From assembly GCA_019119875.1 (NCBI GenBank), contig DWWG01000234.1:1-64000 (forward strand): DNA of 64,000 bases, given 5' to 3'. How positions within the stretch are numbered: position 1 is the stretch's first letter; each line of letters begins with the position of its first letter. The notes under the pieces were generated by a model that had not been told where the DNA came from, searched no databases, and was given only the letters and a program-made list of their open reading frames with translations. The position numbers and the translations under genes were made by a program. Positions 1 to 9,629 of this stretch are shown one piece after another. The stretch is from Candidatus Dietzia intestinigallinarum (GTDB taxonomy: Bacteria; Actinomycetota; Actinomycetes; Mycobacteriales; Mycobacteriaceae).

Positions 1-1019
1 GCGTCTCCACCGCCACCGGACTGCGGCAGGATCACCGCGCGGTCGTCGGTCGGGACAGGCGAGCCCCCGTCCTTGTTCGTGGTGCCGGCCAACAGGATGC
101 CGTCGTCGATCGCGGTCAGGCCGGTCAGTCGGCCGTAGCGATCCTCGGCCAGCGCCTCGGGCTGCCCCCGCGCGGCGCCGCCGGTCGTCTGGACGGTGTC
201 CACCCGCAAAGCGTCCGGGAGGGCGATGGACAGTGCCCCCTCGGTAGCCGCACAGCCGCCTGCCGTGCGCTGGTCGGGCCAGGTCCACACGACCCGATCC
301 GCGGTCCGCAGCGATGCGCCCCGATCGGAGACCGTGGACAGGAACAGATCGTCGGCGTGGGTGCACAGGCCCTGGATCTGCCCCATGCCACCCGAGACCA
401 CCTCGGGGTGCTCCGCGCGGCCGATACCCCGGAAATCGGGAAAGCGCAGCAGCTCCCCGTCCACCCCGACCGTGAGCACCTCGTTGACGAAGGCCAGCCC
501 CCCGGAGGAGGCAGGGGCCAGCTCCGCCACGGTGCGCGGGGTATCGCCGCGTGCGAGCCGTTCGATGCGGCTGGGGCCGTCTCCCACCACGAGGAGGTAC
601 ACGAGTCGGTCCTGGCTGAAGTCCGGCGACGGTGCGACCGCGACCACGCGGCCGGCTCCCGGATCGACGCGGCCGAACTCCTCGGGCGGTGTATCCGGTG
701 CGACGATCCTCACGCCGCCGGTTGACTCCGCGACCAGCGCCCTGTCCCCGAGGCCGGCCACCGCGACAGCCGGTTCGAGGCAGGTCGCGATGACCGCCGG
801 ATCCGGATCGGCACACGGTCCTTCCTCGCGAGGTGGCGGTTCCGGCTCACCGGTTCCCGAGGGCGGGGGCGAGGGTGCGGCACCAGGTGGTTGCGACGGA
901 GGCGCGGCTCCCATCCCCGGCCCGGGGACAGGCGTGAACGGTTCGTCCAGCCGGTCGTCGAACCTCGCGCATCCGGACACCACCAGTGCCAGCGCCAGGA
1001 GCAGCGGGATCGATCTCAT
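1..1019 (-). CDS. lppZ: LppZ-like lipoprotein, sorbosone dehydrogenase-type beta-propeller (3' end outside window)
   Basis: The frame is open from an ATG at 1019 to the window edge, giving 339 codons with no stop; the C-terminus is missing. The N-terminus is a typical lipoprotein signal, MRSIPLLLALALVVSGC, with the lipidated Cys at residue 17, followed by a Pro-rich linker (residues 25-60) that would reach away from the membrane. The rest has repeated short beta-strand blocks (VAVAGLGDRALVAEST, RLVYLLVVGDG) as in six-bladed glucose/sorbosone dehydrogenase propellers. M. tuberculosis LppZ (Rv3006) has this architecture and the same neighbours (DoxX, Cfp6, IlvB). Substrate and cofactor are unknown for the family in these bacteria. 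Orthology is inferred from architecture plus synteny. Confidence 0.72.
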   Translation of the reverse strand, partial: MRSIPLLLALALVVSGCARFDDRLDEPFTPVPGPGMGAAPPSQPPGAAPSPPPSGTGEPEPPPREEGPCADPDPAVIATCLEPAVAVAGLGDRALVAESTGGVRIVAPDTPPEEFGRVDPGAGRVVAVAPSPDFSQDRLVYLLVVGDGPSRIERLARGDTPRTVAELAPASSGGLAFVNEVLTVGVDGELLRFPDFRGIGRAEHPEVVSGGMGQIQGLCTHADDLFLSTVSDRGASLRTADRVVWTWPDQRTAGGCAATEGALSIALPDALRVDTVQTTGGAARGQPEALAEDRYGRLTGLTAIDDGILLAGTTNKDGGSPVPTDDRAVILPQSGGGGD

Positions 1020-1026
1020 ACCGACT

Positions 1027-1032
1027 AGAGTA
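1027..1032 (-). promoter_or_regulatory. -10 hexamer for a leaderless lppZ-like transcript
   Basis: On the minus strand TACTCT lies seven bases before the ATG at 1019, so transcription would begin at or next to the start codon. There is no Shine-Dalgarno sequence in between. Confidence 0.5.
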
Positions 1033-1073
1033 CGGCCCGCCGTGTCCTCGATGCGCGGGCGCCGGTGGCGGCC

Positions 1074-1079
1074 TACAGT
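1074..1079 (+). promoter_or_regulatory. -10 hexamer for a leaderless doxX transcript
   Basis: TACAGT is followed by six bases and then the GTG at 1086. This spacing puts the transcript start on the GTG and is the main reason for choosing 1086 over the in-frame start at 1065. Confidence 0.5.
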
Positions 1080-1085
1080 CGATTC

Positions 1086-1883
1086 GTGACTTCTTCAAAG
1101 CCCGGAGACGACGCCCGTACCGAGATCATCCACGACGTCGACTACCCGCTGGACGTCCCGGCCGCATCGGGTGCGGCCAGCGGGGACACCGCGACCACGG
1201 CATTCCCGGCGGCCGGGACGACCGACTACTCCCAGTTCGCCGAGTCGGGCGGATACGACGTCTCCGCACCGCTGCCGTTCGGAGACGAGCCCACCACCAT
1301 CGCTCCCGAGTCGCGCAGGGACGTCGGACCGCGCGGAACGACGGACCTGGGCCTGTTCATCCTCCGCGTCACCGTGGGGGTGCTGCTGACGCTGCGCGGT
1401 CTGCAGAAGCTGTTCGGCCTCTTCAACGGCCCGGGTATCGACGGCACGGCCCAGATCCTCACCGACGCCGGCTACGACCAGGCGCGCGTCCTCGCGATCG
1501 CCGGAGGGTCGATCGAGCTGGTGGCGGGCGTCATGCTCGTGATCGGCCTGGCGGCGCCCATCGCGGCGGCCGGACTGCTCGGGCTCACCGGGCTCGGCAT
1601 CGCGATCGCGCTGACGGGTAACGAACCGGTGCCCCTGCTGGGAACCACCACCCGCGGGCTGGAGCCCTCGGTTCTGTATGCGGCCAGCCTGCTCGCCCTG
1701 CTGTTCACCGGGCCGGGCAGGTGGGCGGTCGACCGTCGGTGGGGATGGTCGCACCGCCCCCGCTTCAGCGGTCTCATCTGGCTGGTGATCGTCGCGGTGA
1801 TCGCCGTCCTGGTGTGGTACTTCCTCAACGGCACCAACCCGCTCACCTCCCACACCGACAGCGTCCCGGTCACCAACGACTGA
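1086..1883 (+). CDS. DoxX family membrane protein
   Basis: This 265-residue protein has an N-terminal cytoplasmic tail of about 85 residues rich in Asp, Thr and Ser, then a four-helix DoxX domain starting LGLFILRVTVGVLLTLRGLQ, with the family's Arg after the first hydrophobic turn and the G-x-x-K-x-FG motif (GLQKLFGLF). A further C-terminal membrane helix (WLVIVAVIAVLVWYFL) ends near residue 248. DoxX/SURF4 proteins sit in the cytoplasmic membrane; some mycobacterial members act with superoxide dismutase and SseA in redox defence, but the ortholog here (Rv3005c position) is less well studied. It is divergent from the lppZ-like gene with 66 bases between them, so the pair may share control. 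The GTG at 1086 is chosen because of the -10 hexamer just upstream. Confidence 0.82.
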   Translation: MTSSKPGDDARTEIIHDVDYPLDVPAASGAASGDTATTAFPAAGTTDYSQFAESGGYDVSAPLPFGDEPTTIAPESRRDVGPRGTTDLGLFILRVTVGVLLTLRGLQKLFGLFNGPGIDGTAQILTDAGYDQARVLAIAGGSIELVAGVMLVIGLAAPIAAAGLLGLTGLGIAIALTGNEPVPLLGTTTRGLEPSVLYAASLLALLFTGPGRWAVDRRWGWSHRPRFSGLIWLVIVAVIAVLVWYFLNGTNPLTSHTDSVPVTND

Positions 1884-1907
1884 CCCGACCGGGGGCGGAG
1901 ACGGTGA

Positions 1908-1941
1908 GAGGAGGGGCCGACCACCCGGTCGGCCCCTCCTC
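1908..1941. terminator. Bidirectional terminator between doxX and ilvD
   Basis: A perfect 13-bp inverted repeat (GAGGAGGGGCCGA at 1908-1920 and its complement at 1929-1941) with an 8-base loop sits between two convergent genes. It is followed by a short T-rich stretch on the plus strand (ATCTTTC). Confidence 0.8.
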
Positions 1942-1971
1942 GCATCTTTCACTGTTCAGCGGGGGTGCCGC

Positions 1972-3810
1972 TCAGTCGGGCAGGATGCGCACCGCGCCCT
2001 TGTCCGCGGACGAGGCCATCGAGGCGTACGCACGCAGGGCGGCGGTCACCGGTCGCTCACGCTTGACCGGCCGCCACGGCAGCGGCCCCTTCTCCGCACG
2101 ACGGCGGGCCAGCTCGTCGTCGTCGACATCGACGTTGATCGAGCGTGTGGCCACATCGATCGTCACGATGTCGCCGTCCCGCACCAGGCCGATCGGGCCA
2201 CCCGCGGCCGCCTCCGGCGCGATGTGACCGATCGACAGACCCGACGAGCCGCCGGAGAACCGACCGTCGGTGATGAGCGCACACTTGGTTCCGAGGCCGG
2301 CACCCTTGATGAACGCGGTCGGGTGCAGCATCTCCTGCATGCCCGGGCCACCAGCGGGGCCCTCGTAGAGCACCACCAGCACCTCGCCGGCGACCAGCTT
2401 CTTGCCCAGGATCACCGACACGGCCTCCTCCTGGGACTCGACCACGCGGGCCGGACCGGAGAAGCGGAAGTTCTCCTCGGACACACCCGCGGTCTTGAAG
2501 ACCGAACCGTTCGGGGCGATGTTGCCGCGCAGCACCGCCAGCCCGCCCTCTGCGGTCGTAGGGTGCTCGACCGAATGGATGCAGCCGTTCACCGCGTCGG
2601 TGTCCAGCGATTCCCAACGGTTGTCGGTGGAGAAGGGCTCGGTGGTGCGCACACCGCCCGGCGCAGCGTGGAACAACTCGATGGCCTTCTCGGTGGCGGT
2701 TCCGCCACGGATGTCCCAGTCCGCGAGGTACTGCTCGAGGGAGGGGGAGTGCACCGTGTGCACGTCCGTCTGGAGCAGGCCACCCCGGTACAGCTCGCCC
2801 AGGATCGCCGGGATGCCTCCCGCGCGGTGGACGTGCTCCATGTAGTAGTCGGAGTTGGGCGCGACCTTGGCCAGGCACGGAACGCGCCGGGAGACCTCCT
2901 CGATGTCGTGCAGATCGAAATCGACCTCGCCCTCCCGGGCGGCCGCGAGGATGTGCAGCACCGTGTTGGTCGAGCCTCCCATCGCGACGTCCAGGGCCAT
3001 GGCGTTGGTGAACGCGGACCTGGTCGCCACCGACCGCGGCAGGACCGACTCGTCGTCCTCGCGGTAGTACCGGGTGCACAGGTCCACGATCAGGCGGCCG
3101 GCCTCGGAGAACAGTGCGCGCCGGGCGCTGTGGGTCGCCAGGGTCGAACCGTTGCCGGGCAGCGACAGGCCCAGCGCCTCGGTGAGGCAGTTCATCGAGT
3201 TGGCGGTGAACATTCCCGAGCACGAACCACAGGTGGGGCACGCCGAGCGCTCGATGGCTTCCAGGCTGTTGTCGTCGATCGCCGAGTTCGCCGATGCGGA
3301 GATGGCGGTGACGAGGTCCGACCCTGCCTTGACCACCCCGTCCACCACGACCGAGAAACCCGATTCCATCGGCCCGCCCGAGACGAACACGGTCGGGATG
3401 TTCAGCCGCATGGCGGCGTTGAGCATGCCCGGCGTGATCTTGTCGCAGTTCGAGATGCAGACGAGCGCATCCGCGGTGTGGGCGTTCACCATGTACTCGA
3501 CGGAGTCGGCGATGATCTCGCGGCTCGGCAGGGAGTAGAGCATGCCACCGTGACCCATCGCGATGCCGTCGTCGACCGCGATCGTGTGGAACTCGCGCGC
3601 CACACCGCCGGCCTCTGTGATCTGCTCGGCGACGATCTCGCCCACGTTCTTCAGGTGCACGTGCCCCGGCACGAACTGGGTGTACGAGTTGGCGATCGCG
3701 ATGATCGGCTTCCCGAAGTCCGAGTCCGTCATCCCGGTCGCACGCCAGAGGGCCCTGGCCCCCGCGGCGTTGCGTCCGGCGGTACTGGTTCGTGACCTCA
3801 AGGGCGGCAT
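1972..3810 (-). CDS. ilvD: Dihydroxy-acid dehydratase
   Basis: IlvD dehydrates 2,3-dihydroxy-isovalerate and -methylvalerate, the third common step of valine and isoleucine synthesis, in the cytoplasm using an Fe-S cluster. The 612-residue length is normal. Cluster and active-site signatures are present: [12 protein letters not shown] at about 118-129, with Cys118 and Cys122, and [18 protein letters not shown] at 191-208. The C-terminal swivelling domain carries [19 protein letters not shown], which includes the catalytic Ser region. The ATG at 3810 has a weak AG-rich ribosome site (GAGGTCCC). In M. tuberculosis ilvD is elsewhere; here it sits between doxX and the ilvBNC operon but on the opposite strand, with its own promoter region. 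Confidence 0.97.
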   Translation of the reverse strand: MPPLRSRTSTAGRNAAGARALWRATGMTDSDFGKPIIAIANSYTQFVPGHVHLKNVGEIVAEQITEAGGVAREFHTIAVDDGIAMGHGGMLYSLPSREIIADSVEYMVNAHTADALVCISNCDKITPGMLNAAMRLNIPTVFVSGGPMESGFSVVVDGVVKAGSDLVTAISASANSAIDDNSLEAIERSACPTCGSCSGMFTANSMNCLTEALGLSLPGNGSTLATHSARRALFSEAGRLIVDLCTRYYREDDESVLPRSVATRSAFTNAMALDVAMGGSTNTVLHILAAAREGEVDFDLHDIEEVSRRVPCLAKVAPNSDYYMEHVHRAGGIPAILGELYRGGLLQTDVHTVHSPSLEQYLADWDIRGGTATEKAIELFHAAPGGVRTTEPFSTDNRWESLDTDAVNGCIHSVEHPTTAEGGLAVLRGNIAPNGSVFKTAGVSEENFRFSGPARVVESQEEAVSVILGKKLVAGEVLVVLYEGPAGGPGMQEMLHPTAFIKGAGLGTKCALITDGRFSGGSSGLSIGHIAPEAAAGGPIGLVRDGDIVTIDVATRSINVDVDDDELARRRAEKGPLPWRPVKRERPVTAALRAYASMASSADKGAVRILPD

Positions 3811-3864
3811 GGGACCTCGATCCGATTCGGTGACTGCGGTTTCCGGAGGGTGGACGGCTGCGAC

Positions 3865-3913
3865 GGGCGATCCGGGTCAGAGATCGCCCTGTGCCTCGAC
3901 CACCCCCACAGTA
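3865..3913 (-). promoter_or_regulatory. Candidate ilvD promoter and leader hairpin
   Basis: On the minus strand a TACTGT hexamer (3908-3913) could serve as a -10, giving a leader of roughly 90 bases. The leader holds a 7-bp stem (GGGCGAT at 3865-3871 with ATCGCCC at 3883-3889). A tiny reading frame (MVEAQGDL) starts almost at the predicted transcript start and ends inside the hairpin. No convincing -35 is seen, so this is tentative. Confidence 0.25.
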
Positions 3914-3974
3914 CGCCCCGGTATGGGGTTACCCTTCTCACGGTCGACCGTCCGGCCGGCGGGTGAAGGTGTAG

Positions 3975-5495
3975 ATGGGAAATCAGATGACCGACTCCGG
4001 GCACACCGGTGGCTTCCGCGAGTTCGCCTCGCATTCGGCTGGCGCGATCGCTGTGGTCTGCGGGTTGTTCTTCCTGCTCTCGTTCATGTATCTCGGCGGT
4101 ACCGCGGATCCGCAGGCGCACGCGAGGCACGTGCCGGTGGCCGTGGTGAACGACGATGCCGGCGCGACCCTGGAGACCCCGATCGGTCCCCGGGAGCTCG
4201 ATGTGGGCACCCAGATCACCGCCGGACTGCTCCAGAACAACGACTGGGGAAAACTGCGACTGCACGTCGTGGATTCCGCCGCGGCCGAGGCGGGGTTGCG
4301 CGACGGTACATACTTCGGTGCCGTCCGTATCGCCCCGGAGCTGAGCCGCCAGGTGGTGGAACTGGTGGAGGCCGCGGCGACCGAGGCCGGGGAATCCGGT
4401 GAGCCGCCCGAGCGGGCGACGGTGACGCTGCAGTACTCGCCGCGGGTCTCGATCGTGTCCGGTCAGGTCATGAACACGGTCGCCGAACGGATGCAGGCAT
4501 CGCTCCACGAGAACATGGGCGCCAAGCTGGTGTCCGATTCCACCATGCTGGCCGAGGCCGAAGGGCGGCAGATCGGCGCAGCGGCGACGCTGGCGCTGGA
4601 GTATCCGGTCCAGGTCGAGGTGACCGAGTGGAACCCGCTCCCGGACGGCGTGACGAACGCCTCGCTCCCGATGTTCTATGCGCTGATCGTGATCCTGGCC
4701 GGGTTCACGGGTGCCATGATCATCTCGAACCTGTTGGACGCCCGGCTGGGCTTCATCCCGTTGGAGATCGGCCCGCTGGCACTGCACGTGCACGTCGCCC
4801 CGTTCGGTCGGCTGCAGACCATCGTCCGCAAGTGGGCGGTCACGGTCGCCACGGCGCCGCTGGTGTCGGCGCTGTGCCTGTGGGTCGCGGACATCATCGG
4901 GGTGACGGGCTACGACGGCTGGGACCTGTTCTGGTTCTCCAACCTGGTGATCATCTCGGTGGGGGTGTGCGCCCACGCGATCCTCGCGGCCATCGGCAAC
5001 GCGGGACTGCTGGTCAACCTGGTGCTTTTCGTGGTGCTCGGTATACCCACCTCGGGCGGTGCGACCCCCACCCAGATGTTGCCGCAGGTGTTCGTGGCGA
5101 TCGGTGCGATCCAGCCGATGCACCAGGCCTATCTCGGACTGCGGGCGATCATGTTCTTCGACTCGGGCTGGGGTGCGGGACTGGGTCACGCGGTGTGGGT
5201 GCTCGTCGGCTGGTGCGTCGCCGGGATCGTCCTGGGCGTGGCCGCGACCCTGCTGTACGAGAGGATGGGACTGAGACGACAGAGCGTCGCCGACCGTGTG
5301 CCCGCCGGCCGTGGCGTCGGTGGCGGGCTGCCCCTCCGGAACGGATCCAGGCGGACCCGTGGTTCCGGTGCGGGTGTGGCGGAGGACTCAGTCCTCGCCG
5401 GGGGCGGGAGTGCTGTAGGGGTCGCGGATCCGGCCACCGCTGGCACGGGAGAGCCGGGGCAGGTCGTGGAAGGAGACCCCGCCCATCGGGAATGA
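3975..5495 (+). CDS. DUF3533 / YhgE-Pip-type membrane protein
   Basis: This is a 506-residue protein of the ABC-2-like YhgE/SNG1 architecture. One membrane helix at residues 24-42 (AIAVVCGLFFLLSFMYLGG) is followed by a large extracytoplasmic domain starting with the family pattern VPVAVVNDDAGA. A block of five or six helices runs from about residue 232 to 430. Such proteins are membrane-bound and related to the permease part of ABC-2 exporters but lack an ATPase; their role is unknown, with links to toxin export, phage infection (Pip) or drug sensitivity in relatives. The ATG at 3975 has GTGAAGG five bases upstream; an ATG at 3987 is the alternative. The last 36 codons overlap the PH-like gene on the other strand and are low-complexity. 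It is not in the matching M. tuberculosis interval. Confidence 0.7.
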   Translation: MGNQMTDSGHTGGFREFASHSAGAIAVVCGLFFLLSFMYLGGTADPQAHARHVPVAVVNDDAGATLETPIGPRELDVGTQITAGLLQNNDWGKLRLHVVDSAAAEAGLRDGTYFGAVRIAPELSRQVVELVEAAATEAGESGEPPERATVTLQYSPRVSIVSGQVMNTVAERMQASLHENMGAKLVSDSTMLAEAEGRQIGAAATLALEYPVQVEVTEWNPLPDGVTNASLPMFYALIVILAGFTGAMIISNLLDARLGFIPLEIGPLALHVHVAPFGRLQTIVRKWAVTVATAPLVSALCLWVADIIGVTGYDGWDLFWFSNLVIISVGVCAHAILAAIGNAGLLVNLVLFVVLGIPTSGGATPTQMLPQVFVAIGAIQPMHQAYLGLRAIMFFDSGWGAGLGHAVWVLVGWCVAGIVLGVAATLLYERMGLRRQSVADRVPAGRGVGGGLPLRNGSRRTRGSGAGVAEDSVLAGGGSAVGVADPATAGTGEPGQVVEGDPAHRE

Positions 5496-5822
5496 CTCAT
5501 CGGACGTGGTGACCAGGCGTGCGAACCCCTTCTTCGGGAACATCACTCCCTTGACCTCGTCCCACGGAACGGACCGGCGGCTGCGCCAGGTCGACAGGTG
5601 GACCCCCTCGGCGTCGAGCCGGGTGGAGGTGCGGGCGACCCACCAGCCGAAGGCGATCGGGAGCAGCACCAGCCAGCCGAATGCGAGTGGATACGAGGTG
5701 ACCGGCCAGGCGATCGACAGCACCACGATGGCGATGACGAGGTACGACATGGGATTGACCCGAAAGAGTGCACGGTCGCGTGGCGTGGATTCCGGCACTG
5801 GGGAACGAAATGGGGCGCTCAT
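5388..5822 (-). CDS. cfp6: PH domain-containing membrane-associated protein (Cfp6-like)
   Basis: The 144-residue product has two adjacent membrane helices (residues 26-60, SYLVIAIVVLSIAWPVTSYP then AFGWLVLLPIAFGWWVA) and then a bacterial PH-like beta domain (RLDAEGVHLSTWRSRRSVPW, KKGFARLVTT). It ends with a conserved-looking tail, FHDLPRLSRASGGRIRDP. M. tuberculosis Rv3004 (Cfp6, low-molecular-weight antigen 6) has the same layout and the same place next to ilvB. Function is not known; PH-like proteins of this size usually sit on the inner face of the membrane. The ATG at 5822 is preferred; a GTG at 5849 in the same frame would add nine residues. Its 3' end overlaps the convergent membrane gene by 108 bases. 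Confidence 0.78.
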   Translation of the reverse strand: MSAPFRSPVPESTPRDRALFRVNPMSYLVIAIVVLSIAWPVTSYPLAFGWLVLLPIAFGWWVARTSTRLDAEGVHLSTWRSRRSVPWDEVKGVMFPKKGFARLVTTSDESFPMGGVSFHDLPRLSRASGGRIRDPYSTPAPGED

Positions 5823-5873
5823 GATGCCCGCCAGTCTCTCACGTACCACATAGTGGGATCAGGATTCCACGAG

Positions 5874-5903
5874 TTGACGCTACGGACGGCGGACGCCTAG
5901 TCT
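5874..5903 (+). promoter_or_regulatory. ilvBNC promoter
   Basis: TTGACG at 5874-5879 and TAGTCT at 5898-5903 are separated by 18 bases. The predicted start of transcription falls on the ATG of the leader peptide at 5911, seven bases after the -10. Confidence 0.75.
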
Positions 5904-5910
5904 TGCTCCC

Positions 5911-5958
5911 ATGAACACACGGAACGGTCTCGTACTCGGCCGGCGCGTCGGCGCCTGA
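5911..5958 (+). CDS. ilvB leader peptide (attenuation)
   Basis: A 15-codon frame encodes MNTRNGLVLGRRVGA. Leu-Val-Leu at codons 7-9 and Val at codon 13 are the end products of the pathway. It starts at the predicted transcription start, so translation would be leaderless, and it is followed 29 bases later by a strong terminator. Stalling of the ribosome on the Leu/Val codons when charged tRNA is low would favour read-through into ilvB. Corynebacterium glutamicum ilvBNC has the same kind of control. The segment GGCCGGCG within the frame (5938-5945) is exactly complementary to the terminator's 5' arm (5992-5999), and GCGCGTCG (5943-5950) to 5979-5986, giving alternative folds. Confidence 0.8.
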   Translation: MNTRNGLVLGRRVGA

Positions 5959-5986
5959 GCCGTCACCTGGCTTTTCGACGACGCGC

Positions 5987-6021
5987 ACCCTCGCCGGCCC
6001 CATGGCCGTCGGGGGTTTTTT
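5987..6021 (+). terminator. Attenuator terminator upstream of ilvB
   Basis: A 13-bp stem with one mismatch and one G-U pair (5987-5999 with 6004-6016, loop CCAT) runs directly into six T residues (6016-6021). It lies after the leader peptide and before ilvB, as expected for an attenuator rather than an end-of-operon terminator. Confidence 0.88.
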
Positions 6022-6101
6022 GTTGCCGGGTACCCGCGGGCCGACCGGGCCGCGGAGGGCGACAATCCACTGCTCCACGACCAGCATGAAGGATAGTTGA
6101 A

Positions 6102-7997
6102 GTGAGCGCACCAACGGCACAGCCCGGACCCCGTCCGGGTACAGAGCACAAGGCCCGGTCCACGGCCCCTGAGCGTATGACGGGAGCCCAGGCCGTGGTC
6201 CGGTCTCTCGAGGAGATCGGCACCGAGGTCGTCTTCGGGATCCCCGGCGGGGCCGTCCTGCCGGTCTACGACCCGCTCTACGATTCGGCCAGGGTCCGGC
6301 ACGTTCTCGTGCGTCACGAACAGGGCGCCGGGCACGCTGCGACCGGGTACGCGCAGGCCACCGGCAAGGTCGGTGTCTGCATGGCCACCTCCGGCCCCGG
6401 CGCCACCAACCTGGTGACCCCGCTCGCCGACGCGCAGATGGACTCGGTTCCCGTCGTGGCCATCACCGGACAGGTCGGTACCGCACTGATCGGTACGGAC
6501 GGCTTCCAGGAGGCCGACATCTCCGGCATCACGATGCCGATCACGAAGCACAATTTCCTGGTCTCGCAGGGTGACGACATCCCGCGGGTGCTCGCCGAAG
6601 CTTTCCACATCGCGCAGTCCGGCCGCCCGGGTGCGGTGCTCGTGGACATCCCCAAGGACGTCCTGCAGGGCGAGATGACCTTCTCGTGGCCGCCGGAGAT
6701 GAAGCTCCCCGGGTACCGCCCGGTCACCAAGCCGCACGGCAAGCAGATCCGTGAGGCCGCCCGCATGATCGCCAAGGCCGAGCGCCCGGTCCTCTACGTG
6801 GGTGGCGGCATCATCAAGGCCGATGCGTCACCCGAGCTCACGGAACTGGCGGAGCTGACCGGTATCCCGCTGGTCACCACGCTGATGGCACGGGGGGCGT
6901 TCCCGGACTCCCACCGGCTCCACTACGGTATGCCCGGCATGCACGGCACGGTCGCAGCGGTCGCCGCCCTGCAGCGCTCGGACCTGCTCATCACGCTCGG
7001 CGCTCGGTTCGACGACCGCGTGACCGGACGCCTCGACACGTTCGCACCGGACGCCAAGGTCATCCACGCGGACATCGACCCGGCCGAGATCGGCAAGAAC
7101 CGCGCCGTGGACGTGCCCATCGTCGGAGACATCAGGGAGGTGTTGGTCGAGCTGGTCGAGGCACTCCGTGGCGAGCGCGCCTCGGGATCGCTGACCGCGC
7201 CCGAGGCCTGGGTCGAGCAGCTCGACGAGATCCGCGGCGAGTACCCGCTCGGATACGCCCCGCAGTCCGACGGTTCGCTGTCTCCCGAGTACGTCATCGA
7301 GCGCCTCAGCGCGGCCGCCGGCCCGGACGCCATCTACTGCGCGGGTGTCGGCCAGCACCAGATGTGGGCCGCCCAGTTCGTGCAGTACGAGAAGCCGCGC
7401 ACGTGGCTCAACTCGGGAGGACTGGGCACCATGGGCTACTCGGTCCCGGCAGCGATGGGCGCCAAGTTCGGCCGCCCGGACGCCGAGGTGTGGTCCATCG
7501 ACGGTGACGGCTGTTTCCAGATGACCAACCAGGAGCTCGCCACCTGTGCGATCGAGGGCGCACCCATCAAAGTCGCCCTGATCAACAACGGCAACCTGGG
7601 CATGGTCCGGCAGTGGCAGACACTGTTCTACGAGCAGCGTTACTCACAGACCGACCTGTCGACCCACTCGATGCACATCCCCGATTTCGTCAAGCTCGGC
7701 GAGGCGATGGGCTGTGTCGCGCTGCGATGTGAGCGCGCGGAGGACGTCGACGCGGTGATCGCCCGGGCCCGGGAGATCAACGACCGGCCCGTGCTCATCG
7801 ACTTCATCGTGGGTAAGGACGCCCAGGTGTGGCCGATGGTCGCGGCCGGAACGTCCAACGACGAGATCATGGCGGCCCGGGACATCCGGCCGCTGTTCGA
7901 CGACGCCGACTCGGCTGCGGACGAGCCGGCGGAGATCCACGAGGCGACCGAGCGGATCGATGCCGCTGTGCTCGCCGCCAAGGAGGAGGACCAGTGA
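6102..7997 (+). CDS. ilvB: Acetohydroxyacid synthase, large (catalytic) subunit
   Basis: The enzyme condenses two pyruvates, or pyruvate and 2-ketobutyrate, in the first common step of valine, leucine and isoleucine synthesis, using thiamine diphosphate and FAD. Its 631 residues include the catalytic Glu in [12 protein letters not shown] (about residue 73) and a ThDP-binding block beginning [15 protein letters not shown] near residue 468 and ending [11 protein letters not shown]. The first 25 residues are an extra Pro/Ala-rich tail common in actinobacteria. The GTG at 6102 has GAAGGA upstream. It is the first gene of ilvBNC, overlaps ilvN by four bases (GTGA), and lies behind the attenuator at 5911-6021. 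Confidence 0.97.
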   Translation: MSAPTAQPGPRPGTEHKARSTAPERMTGAQAVVRSLEEIGTEVVFGIPGGAVLPVYDPLYDSARVRHVLVRHEQGAGHAATGYAQATGKVGVCMATSGPGATNLVTPLADAQMDSVPVVAITGQVGTALIGTDGFQEADISGITMPITKHNFLVSQGDDIPRVLAEAFHIAQSGRPGAVLVDIPKDVLQGEMTFSWPPEMKLPGYRPVTKPHGKQIREAARMIAKAERPVLYVGGGIIKADASPELTELAELTGIPLVTTLMARGAFPDSHRLHYGMPGMHGTVAAVAALQRSDLLITLGARFDDRVTGRLDTFAPDAKVIHADIDPAEIGKNRAVDVPIVGDIREVLVELVEALRGERASGSLTAPEAWVEQLDEIRGEYPLGYAPQSDGSLSPEYVIERLSAAAGPDAIYCAGVGQHQMWAAQFVQYEKPRTWLNSGGLGTMGYSVPAAMGAKFGRPDAEVWSIDGDGCFQMTNQELATCAIEGAPIKVALINNGNLGMVRQWQTLFYEQRYSQTDLSTHSMHIPDFVKLGEAMGCVALRCERAEDVDAVIARAREINDRPVLIDFIVGKDAQVWPMVAAGTSNDEIMAARDIRPLFDDADSAADEPAEIHEATERIDAAVLAAKEEDQ

Positions 7998-8500
7998 CCG
8001 CTCGCTCCCACACCCTGAGCGTTCTGGTGGAGGACAAGCCGGGCGTGCTCGCGCGCGTGGCGTCGCTCTTCTCCCGACGCGGATTCAATATCGAGTCGCT
8101 GGCCGTCGGCCCGACCGAGACCGACGGTCTGTCGCGCATGACGATCGTCGTCAACGTCGCGGAGTTTCCGCTCGAGCAGGTGACCAAGCAGCTCAACAAG
8201 CTCGTCAACGTCATCAAGATCGTCGAGCAGGATCCGGCCGGATCGGTGGCCCGGGAACTGACGCTGGTCAAGGTCCGCGCCGACGCCACGAACCGTGGCC
8301 AGATCGTCGAGATCGCCAGCCTGTTCCGCGCTCATGTCGTGGATGTCGCCCCGGAGTCGGTGACCCTCGAGGCCACTGGCACGCCGGACAAGCTCGACGC
8401 ACTCCTGCGGATGCTCGACGGTTACGGGATCCGGGAGATCGTGCAGTCCGGCATGGTCGCGCTGGGACGCGGCCCCAAGTCCATCACCACCACTCGATAG
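7994..8500 (+). CDS. ilvN: Acetohydroxyacid synthase, small (regulatory) subunit
   Basis: IlvN binds IlvB, raises its activity and gives valine feedback inhibition. The 168-residue product opens with an ACT domain ([20 protein letters not shown], then [17 protein letters not shown]), followed by the conserved C-terminal domain seen in actinobacterial IlvN. Gly and Asn residues of the valine-binding ACT loop (KPGVLARV and RGFNIESL) are present. The GTG at 7994 overlaps the ilvB stop and has AAGGAGGAGGA just upstream inside ilvB, so translation is coupled. Longer frames starting upstream are artefacts of the high GC content. Confidence 0.97.
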   Translation: MTARSHTLSVLVEDKPGVLARVASLFSRRGFNIESLAVGPTETDGLSRMTIVVNVAEFPLEQVTKQLNKLVNVIKIVEQDPAGSVARELTLVKVRADATNRGQIVEIASLFRAHVVDVAPESVTLEATGTPDKLDALLRMLDGYGIREIVQSGMVALGRGPKSITTTR

Positions 8501-9553
<1,053 letters not shown>

Positions 9554-9629
9554 GCCTCGGGGTGCCGACGCCGGTGATACGCCTGTAGTGTCCACCGGGG
9601 TCGACCACAGTCTCAGAAGGAGGACCGCC

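Noticed and set aside
2224..3795. 523-codon open frame on the plus strand opposite ilvD
   Set aside because: It is the GC-rich mirror frame of a clear ilvD; the translation is Arg/Gly/His-rich with no recognisable domain.
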